From positions 1-24,484 of the forward strand of contig WFXV01000152.1 of assembly GCA_015490435.1 (NCBI GenBank): a DNA stretch of 24,484 nucleotides, read 5' to 3'. The notes below the pieces were generated by a model. The model made no database searches. It was not told the DNA's origin and saw only the letters and a list, made by a program, of their open reading frames with translations. Source of the stretch: Thermaceae bacterium. Lineage in GTDB: Bacteria; Deinococcota; Deinococci; Deinococcales; Marinithermaceae. How positions within the stretch are numbered: position 1 is the first letter of the stretch; every line of letters begins with the position of its first letter. A program made the translations under genes and the position numbers. Below are positions 20,182 to 24,484 of the stretch, piece after piece.

Positions 20182-21951
20182 ATGCAGCAAGAGGTCGTAC
20201 TGGCGATCGCCGGATCCGGCGGCGACGGCGTGATCACGGCGGGGGACTTCATCACCAAATCGGCAGCCCGGAAAGGGCTGTTCGCCTTTATGTTGAAGTC
20301 CTACGGACCGCAGATTCGGGGCGGGGAGTCCTCGGCCCGGATCCGCGTCTCGGCGAAGCCCATCTACAGCCAGGGGGACTTCGTCGACGTGCTCGCGGTT
20401 TTCTCCTGGAAGGATTTTAAGCGCTTTACCGACGAGATCGAGCTTCGCGAGAACGCGGTCGTCCTCTACGACGAATCCGACAAGACGCCCCTCGAGGTGG
20501 TCCCGATTCCGCCGGAGAAGAACGCCCGCTTCATCGCGGTGCCCTTCAAGAAGCTGGCGAGCGAGGAGCTTAAAGTCCCGCTCGCCAAGAACATGGTCCT
20601 GCTCGGTGTGCTCGGCGAGCTCTTGAACCTGCCGCTCGACGCCCTCAAGGACGCGGTGATGCAGAAGTTCGGCAAGAAGCGTCCCGAGGCGGCGGCGATC
20701 AACATCCAGGCGATCGACCTGGGCGCCGAGTGGGTGAAGCAGAACCTCCCCGAGGGCATCCCCTACCGGCTCGCGGCTGAGGGCGGGAACCCCAAGCTGG
20801 TGATGACCGGCAACGACGCCCTCGCCTTTGGGGCGATCCACGCCGGGCTCAACTTCTTCTCTGGCTACCCCATCACCCCGGCGAGCCCGATCCTCGAGTT
20901 TTTGGCCCGGGAGCTTCCCCGTTTTGGCGGGGCGGTGATCCAGACCGAGGACGAGCTGGCGGCGGTGGCGATGGCGCTCGGCGCCTCCTGGGCGGGGGCG
21001 CGGGCGATGACCGCGAGCTCGGGCCCGGGGCTTTCGCTCAAGCAGGAGACGATCGGCCTTTCGGCGATGGCCGAGATCCCGCTGGTGGTGGTGAACGTGC
21101 AGCGGGCCGGCCCCTCCACCGGGATTCCCTCGAAGACCGAGCAGGCCGACCTCTTCCAGGCGATCGGCGGCACCAACGGCGACTCGCCGCGGGTGGTGCT
21201 GGCGCCGGCGGACGTCGAGGACAACTTCCAGGTGGCGGTGGAGGCCTTCTACCTGGCCGAGAAGTACCAGCTGCCGGTGATCATCCTCTCCGACCAGTTC
21301 CTCGGCGAGCGTTCGGAGACCGTGGACGAGGAGGTCCTCTTCGCCCGCGAGCGCAAGATCGCCCGCAAGCTCCCGAGTGAGGAGGAGCTCGGCGAGGAGT
21401 ACGCCCGCTACAAGCTCACCGAGGACGGGGTCAGCCCGATGGCGATTCCCGGGATGAAGGGCGGCCAGCACTACATCTCGGGGCTCGAGCACACCGAAAA
21501 GGGCTGGCCGAGCTCCTCGGGCACGATCCACCAGGTGATGAGCGAAAAGCGGGCGCGTAAACTCCCGCTGATCGCCGAGGAGTCGGGCTTCGTTCGCGTC
21601 TACGGCGACGAGGACGCTTCCTTTGCCGTGCTCGCCTGGGGTTCCACCAAGGGCGCGGTGCGCGAGGCGATCGAGGCCGCCCGCGAGAAGGGCATGAAGG
21701 TGAAGGCGATCGTGCCCCAGCTGCTCTACCCGCTGCCCACGAAGGCGCTCGACGCGGCGCTTAAGGGCGTGGAGCGGGCGGTGGTGGTGGAGCTTTCCTT
21801 CGGCGCCCAGTTCTACCGCTACCTCCGGGCCTTCTACGACAACCTGCCCAAGGAGACCTACTCCTACGCCCGCGCCGGCGGCAACCCGATCCAGGTTCAG
21901 GAGGTCCTGAAGGCCATCGAGGCCCATTACAAGAAGGAAGTGGAGGCTTAG
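20182..21951 (+). CDS. korA: 2-oxoacid:ferredoxin oxidoreductase, fused gamma-alpha subunit (KorA type)
   Basis: This 589-residue protein fuses an N-terminal gamma domain (about 1-190; GSGGDGVITAGDFITKSAAR, YGPQIRGGESSARIRVS) to an alpha domain (about 205-589; FFSGYPITPASPILEFLA with YPITP at 229-233, ASSGPGLSLKQETIGLSAMAE, and GPSTGIPSKTEQADLFQA from 310). This architecture is typical of 2-oxoglutarate or broad-range 2-oxoacid:ferredoxin oxidoreductases. It works with KorB, which binds TPP and an Fe-S cluster, to convert a 2-oxoacid and CoA into acyl-CoA and CO2, reducing ferredoxin. Substrate choice is not fixed by the sequence. The start is ATG 20182, following a GGGGAGG Shine-Dalgarno; korB follows after three bases. 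Confidence 0.92.
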   Translation: MQQEVVLAIAGSGGDGVITAGDFITKSAARKGLFAFMLKSYGPQIRGGESSARIRVSAKPIYSQGDFVDVLAVFSWKDFKRFTDEIELRENAVVLYDESDKTPLEVVPIPPEKNARFIAVPFKKLASEELKVPLAKNMVLLGVLGELLNLPLDALKDAVMQKFGKKRPEAAAINIQAIDLGAEWVKQNLPEGIPYRLAAEGGNPKLVMTGNDALAFGAIHAGLNFFSGYPITPASPILEFLARELPRFGGAVIQTEDELAAVAMALGASWAGARAMTASSGPGLSLKQETIGLSAMAEIPLVVVNVQRAGPSTGIPSKTEQADLFQAIGGTNGDSPRVVLAPADVEDNFQVAVEAFYLAEKYQLPVIILSDQFLGERSETVDEEVLFARERKIARKLPSEEELGEEYARYKLTEDGVSPMAIPGMKGGQHYISGLEHTEKGWPSSSGTIHQVMSEKRARKLPLIAEESGFVRVYGDEDASFAVLAWGSTKGAVREAIEAAREKGMKVKAIVPQLLYPLPTKALDAALKGVERAVVVELSFGAQFYRYLRAFYDNLPKETYSYARAGGNPIQVQEVLKAIEAHYKKEVEA

Positions 21952-21954
21952 GCC

Positions 21955-22827
21955 ATGGAGAAGGTCAAACTCACCGCCAAGGACTATAAGACCAAGATCC
22001 CTATCGTCTGGTGTCCGGGGTGCGGCGACTTCGGCGTGCTCTCCGCGATCCACCAGGCGGTGGCCGACCTGCAGATTCCCCCCGAGAAGCTCGGGGTGGT
22101 GAGCGGGATCGGTTGCTCCAGCCGCATCGCCGGCTACATCAACGCCTACGGCTTCAACGCCATCCACGGCCGGCCCCTGCCGATCGCCACCGGGGCCAAG
22201 GTGGCGAACCCCGAGCTCACCATGCTGGTCGCCGGCGGCGACGGCGACGGCTACTCGATCGGGACCAACCACTTCGTGCACACCATCCGGCGCAACCCCG
22301 ACCTCACCTACATCGTGATGGACAACCGCATCTACGGCTTGACCAAGGGCCAGGTCTCGCCCACCACCCCGACCGGCGACGTCACCAAGACCACCCCCTC
22401 GGGCAACCCCGAGCGCCCCTTGAACCCGCTGGCGCTCGCGCTCGAGCTCGGCGCCACCTACATCGCCCAGGGCTTTTCCGGCAACGTCAAGCACCTAAAG
22501 GAGCTCATCAAAGGCGGCATACAGCACAAGGGCTTCGCCCTCATCAACGTGCTTAGCCCCTGCGTCACCTTCCGCGGCAAGCAGGAGTACGACTACGTAC
22601 GCGACCACGGGGTCTACCTCGACGACGTCGGCCACGATCCCAGCGACTGGAACGCCGCCCATGAGGTCACCCAGTGGATGCTCACCAAGAACCAGGTGCC
22701 GCTCGGGGTGATCTACAAGGTCGAGGGCCGCAAGACCCTGGCCGACGAGGTGGCCGAGGTCCAGGAAAAGGCGCGGGCGAAGAAGATCTACAAAGACGTC
22801 CGCGAGCTGATCGAGCAGTTCCGCTAA
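21955..22827 (+). CDS. korB: 2-oxoacid:ferredoxin oxidoreductase, beta subunit (KorB type)
   Basis: This 290-residue catalytic subunit binds thiamine diphosphate and one 4Fe-4S cluster. Cluster cysteines are Cys20 and Cys23 (WCPGCGDFG), Cys54 (GIGCSSR) and Cys203 (SPCVTF). The TPP/Mg motif is GGDGDGYSIG (94-103) with Asn124 in MDNRIYGLTKGQ. No ferredoxin domain is present, so a separate ferredoxin is the electron acceptor. The pair differs from the split NifJ enzyme at 6496-10076, which carries its own ferredoxin domain. korB ends 15 bases before a strong terminator, so the operon is just korAB. Confidence 0.94.
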   Translation: MEKVKLTAKDYKTKIPIVWCPGCGDFGVLSAIHQAVADLQIPPEKLGVVSGIGCSSRIAGYINAYGFNAIHGRPLPIATGAKVANPELTMLVAGGDGDGYSIGTNHFVHTIRRNPDLTYIVMDNRIYGLTKGQVSPTTPTGDVTKTTPSGNPERPLNPLALALELGATYIAQGFSGNVKHLKELIKGGIQHKGFALINVLSPCVTFRGKQEYDYVRDHGVYLDDVGHDPSDWNAAHEVTQWMLTKNQVPLGVIYKVEGRKTLADEVAEVQEKARAKKIYKDVRELIEQFR

Positions 22828-22842
22828 ACGACGCGTATCCTT

Positions 22843-22874
22843 GCGGGGCCCGGGGTTTGGGGCCCCGCTTTTTT
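22843..22874 (+). terminator. Strong intrinsic terminator of korAB
   Basis: GCGGGGCCC (22843-22851) pairs exactly with GGGCCCCGC (22860-22868) around an eight-base loop, followed by six T residues (22869-22874). It lies 16 bases after the korB stop. A textbook intrinsic terminator. Confidence 0.92.
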
Positions 22875-22883
22875 GAAACTAAA

Positions 22884-23188
22884 ATGGAGACTGGGATGCG
22901 CCGGCTTCGGATGCCGCGCCGCCGGCCTCCGGCTCACCCCGGGAAGGCATTGCTTTGGGCGTTCCTGCTTCCGGCGGGGCGCTCGCGGCATGCCTTAGCC
23001 CGGCGGCTTCGGATGCCTCGCTCGCGGTTCCGGCGCCTTTTGCGGGAGTTTCGGCCGCTTGCGCCCAAGACCGCGTCGCGACTCGCCCGCTACTTTGGCA
23101 ACTTGCCCGAGTTTTGGCTGAACCTCCAGTACGCCTACGACCGCTTTCGGGTTCGGGCGGGGGCTCCTCCCAGCCGCCGGCGGCCTGA
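22884..23188 (+). pseudogene. HigA-like (XRE) antitoxin remnant without toxin or proper stop
   Basis: From ATG 22884, residues about 15-90 read PPAHPGKALLWAFLLPAG, a helix-turn-helix (SRHALARRLRMPRSRFRRLL) and PKTASRLARYFGNLPEFWLN-LQYAYD. This is the order of the HigA/VapI antitoxin family (HPGEIL...F...S...LA..L.V....I..I......I...TALRLA..FG.....WLNLQ..YD). The usual G-x-R-x-I part is replaced by REFRPLAP. No in-frame stop follows the domain: the frame continues through the tRNA-Val gene to 23429, which cannot be a genuine product. A one-base shift would give a TGA at 23186-23188, used here as the nominal end. No Shine-Dalgarno and no HigB toxin are seen. It is probably a decayed gene, though a short intact orphan regulator cannot be excluded. 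Confidence 0.55.
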
Positions 23189-23191
23189 CCC

Positions 23192-23220
23192 TTGTGCATT
23201 CGCCCGAACTCCCCTAACCT
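23192..23220 (+). promoter_or_regulatory. Promoter of the tRNA-Val gene
   Basis: -35 TTGTGC (23192-23197), a 17-base spacer and -10 TAACCT (23215-23220) end nine bases before the mature tRNA 5' end. Spacing and position fit a stable-RNA promoter. It lies just after the HigA-like remnant. Confidence 0.65.
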
Positions 23221-23229
23221 TTTCCTTGC

Positions 23230-23306
23230 GGGCGGTTAGCTCAGCTGGTCAGAGCGCCCGCCTTACAAGCGGGAGGTCACTGGTTCAAGTCCAGTACCGC
23301 CCACCA
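23230..23306 (+). tRNA. tRNA-Val (anticodon TAC), CCA encoded
   Basis: A complete 77-base cloverleaf. The acceptor stem GGGCGGT (23230-23236) pairs with ACCGCCC (23296-23302). The D arm is GCTC...GAGC, the anticodon stem CCCGC/GCGGG has loop CTTACAA (anticodon TAC, reading GTA and related valine codons), and the T arm is ACTGG-TTCAAGT-CCAGT. Discriminator A is followed by encoded CCA (23304-23306). The integrase gene ends 11 bases past the 3' end on the opposite strand, so the 3' half may be an attachment site. Confidence 0.97.
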
Positions 23307-23310
23307 CCAG

Positions 23311-23340
23311 GACGGGCTAAACGGCCCGTCCCTCTTTTTT
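23311..23340 (+). terminator. Intrinsic terminator of tRNA-Val
   Basis: GACGGGC (23311-23317) and GCCCGTC (23324-23330) pair perfectly, followed by CCTC and six T residues (23335-23340). It overlaps the last codons of the convergent integrase gene on the minus strand. Confidence 0.88.
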
Positions 23341-24484
23341 ATCCGACCCCGATGACCCCATTCGGGGTCCTTGTTCAACGCCGCGATCAATACCGGCAGC
23401 CTTATTACGCGAAGGCCCGCCTTCGTTGAATAAGCCCTCGAGCAGCTTCGCCGCCCGAACCAGCTCGCCGGGATCGAAGTGGTGAGCGTAGAGGTCGTGC
23501 ACATCGCGGATCTGGTGGCCCATGATCCGCATGCGCACGTCCTTCGGCACCCCGGCCTGGCGCATCAGGGCGGCGGCGGTGTGGCGCAGGTCGTGCAGGC
23601 GGAGCCGGGGCACCCCGGCCCGCTCCACGAGCTCCCAGAACTCCCGACGCACGTTGGTGTGGTAGAGCAGCGTCCCGGCCGCCGAAGGGATGAGCCAGCC
23701 CTCTTCCTTCCAGGAGGGAAGCTTGGCCTCGGTCGCCCGGCGCTCCAACCAAGCGTCGAGCACGTCGGCTAGGTCGTCGGGGAGGTAGACCGTGCGCCGG
23801 GCCGCCACCGTCTTCATGCCCTGGGAGAGCACGGTCCGGCTGCCGTCCACGGTGGCCGTGCGCTGGATCTTCAGCCGCCTGACCCCGAGGGTGGGGTCGG
23901 GGCCGTAGTCCTCGAGCTTCAGCGCCATTGCCTCGCCTACGCGGAGCCCCAGGGTGAGCATGAGGCGAAAGAGCGGGTAAAGCCGGCGGCCCTCGGCGGC
24001 GGCGAGGAAGGCCCGGGCCTCCTCGAGCGTCCAGGCCTGGCCGGTGGTCTGCCTGGGCTGACGGGGCAGCTTCACCGGCGCCGCCGGGTTGCGGTGGATG
24101 AGCTCAAGGGCTTCGGCCTCGGCGAGAGCGTTGCGCAGCATTTGCAGGACCTTCAGGCGGGTGCGGTGGGAGTAGGGGAGGGCGGTGATCCAGTCCTGGA
24201 TCTCCAGGGGGGAAAGGTCCTCGAGGGCCCGGTCACCGAAGCGCTCGGTGATGATCCCCGCCAGTCGGCGGTCCTCCCGCACCGTGGAGGGCGCGAGTCC
24301 CCGGCGCTGGGCCAGCCTGCGCTCCAGCCACGAGGCCACCGTCCACCCCGAGCGCTGGATGCGGCCGCGCGAGCGCTCCACCTCCAGCTCGGCGTAGATC
24401 CGCCAGGCGTCCTCGGGGGTGCGGGCGTAGCGGGAAACCCGCCGGCCCTGGACCTGAACGCGGATCTCGATGCGGCCGTCCTTG
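23317..24484 (-). CDS. Tyrosine recombinase/phage-type integrase (5' end outside window)
   Basis: The visible part is 388 codons, open to the right edge. The first residues at the edge (DGRIEIRVQVQGRRVSRYAR-TPEDAWRIYAELE) resemble an AP2-like arm-binding domain, so the true start lies beyond the window. A GTG at 24381 is in frame but would remove that domain. Then follow an SAM-like core-binding domain and the catalytic domain, numbered from GTG 24381: Arg147 (LGLRVGE), Lys190, His263-x-x-Arg266 (HDLRHT), His289 (MGHQ) and nucleophile Tyr298 (DLYAHH). All catalytic residues are present. The C-terminal tail of about 35 residues is unusual and is encoded by palindrome-rich DNA. The gene is convergent with tRNA-Val, the classic position for an element integrated at a tRNA 3' end. 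Confidence 0.93.
   Translation of the reverse strand, partial: KDGRIEIRVQVQGRRVSRYARTPEDAWRIYAELEVERSRGRIQRSGWTVASWLERRLAQRRGLAPSTVREDRRLAGIITERFGDRALEDLSPLEIQDWITALPYSHRTRLKVLQMLRNALAEAEALELIHRNPAAPVKLPRQPRQTTGQAWTLEEARAFLAAAEGRRLYPLFRLMLTLGLRVGEAMALKLEDYGPDPTLGVRRLKIQRTATVDGSRTVLSQGMKTVAARRTVYLPDDLADVLDAWLERRATEAKLPSWKEEGWLIPSAAGTLLYHTNVRREFWELVERAGVPRLRLHDLRHTAAALMRQAGVPKDVRMRIMGHQIRDVHDLYAHHFDPGELVRAAKLLEGLFNEGGPSRNKAAGIDRGVEQGPRMGSSGSDKKEGRAV
23345..23369. repeat. Inverted repeat within the integrase 3' end
   Basis: GACCCCGA (23345-23352) and TCGGGGTC (23362-23369) are exact inverted repeats with a nine-base loop. They lie between the tRNA terminator and a larger palindrome, in the tail-coding part of the integrase. 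They could be an arm or accessory site of the recombination system, or a 3' mRNA structure. Confidence 0.55.
23401..23434. repeat. 34-bp imperfect palindrome within the integrase 3' end
   Basis: CTTATT-ACG-CGAAGGC-CC-GCCTTCG-TTG-AATAAG: the inner arms (7 bp) and outer arms (6 bp) pair exactly, with three mismatches between them. It is notably AT-containing at the outer arms compared with the surrounding DNA. A possible recombinase or excisionase site, but the function is unknown. Confidence 0.6.

Noticed and set aside
20175..20420. An 81-codon frame from ATG 20175 overlapping korA
   Set aside because: It is out of frame with korA, has no domain, and ATG 20182 gives the conserved gamma-subunit N-terminus.
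19753..22494. A 913-codon open frame on the minus strand, antisense to korAB and overlapping tatD
   Set aside because: Its composition (rich in G, H, L, V, D and A) is that of a high-GC antisense shadow. KorA, KorB and TatD with all motifs occupy the same DNA, and the frame resembles no family.
23189..23429. The last part of the plus-strand frame through the tRNA as a real C-terminus of the HigA-like protein
   Set aside because: It is the translation of a tRNA, its promoter and its terminator on the same strand; open only by chance in GC-rich DNA.
24381..24381. GTG 24381 as the start of the integrase
   Set aside because: The frame stays open to the window edge and the upstream residues look like an arm-binding domain, so the gene is treated as partial.
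1..24484. CRISPR arrays, insertion sequences, rRNA genes or a replication origin
   Set aside because: I saw no regularly spaced repeats, no transposase, no rRNA motif and no cluster of DnaA-box-like sequences. Short repeats such as GGATAG x3 and GAGCTC x3.5 are isolated.

Overview
The window is very GC-rich bacterial DNA, roughly two thirds or more G+C. Stop-free antisense frames are abundant, and several genes start with TTG or GTG. Promoters sit very close to start codons, often with an extended -10 (TGn-TAnnnT). These traits, together with a 96-residue RbfA, the gene repertoire and the thermophile-like protein composition (rich in E, R, K, L and V), suggest the Deinococcus-Thermus phylum, most likely a member of the Thermaceae. 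That placement is an inference; no rRNA gene is present to confirm it.

Layout, left to right. At the left edge, on the minus strand, a DUF4388 protein overlaps the first codons of a COG2229-type small GTPase that runs off the window. A plus-strand block follows: glmM, rbfA and a YbgC-like thioesterase, then a class III (putrescine-type) aminotransferase and rnr (RNase R). Next is a two-gene plus-strand operon (6.5-10.1 kb) encoding a NifJ-type pyruvate/2-oxoacid:ferredoxin oxidoreductase split into two chains. A lower-GC PIN-toxin/Phd-antitoxin pair follows, and then a minus-strand operon read from 13.8 kb leftward: two tandem DegV (fatty-acid-binding) proteins, dtd and a short MetF-like reductase. 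Divergent from it are serA and a class V aminotransferase, probably for serine synthesis or interconversion. A second minus-strand operon read from 20.1 kb leftward carries tatD, thiI, a predicted secreted phospholipase-D-fold protein with a C-terminal OB-like domain, and a 99-residue unknown. Divergent from that is korAB, a second 2-oxoacid:ferredoxin oxidoreductase, ending at a strong terminator. The right end holds a HigA-like antitoxin remnant, a tRNA-Val(TAC) gene and, convergent to it, a tyrosine integrase cut by the window edge. This is probably one end of an integrated element.

How the genes fit together. The two ferredoxin-dependent 2-oxoacid oxidoreductases, about 10 kb apart, are the metabolic theme: acyl-CoA/2-oxoacid interconversion with low-potential electrons. 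SerA, the aminotransferases and the MetF-like reductase add amino-acid and one-carbon metabolism. The rest is housekeeping (cell-wall precursor, ribosome maturation, RNA decay, tRNA thiolation, D-aminoacyl-tRNA proofreading). The accessory parts are the toxin-antitoxin pair and the tRNA/integrase junction.

I found no clearly new defence or mobile system. The most interesting signals are the split NifJ enzyme with a divergent gamma region; short perfect stem-loops at the predicted 5' ends of three mRNAs, next to the Shine-Dalgarno; the secreted PLD/OB-fold protein; and the palindrome-rich tRNA/integrase junction with an antitoxin relic whose frame runs through the tRNA.
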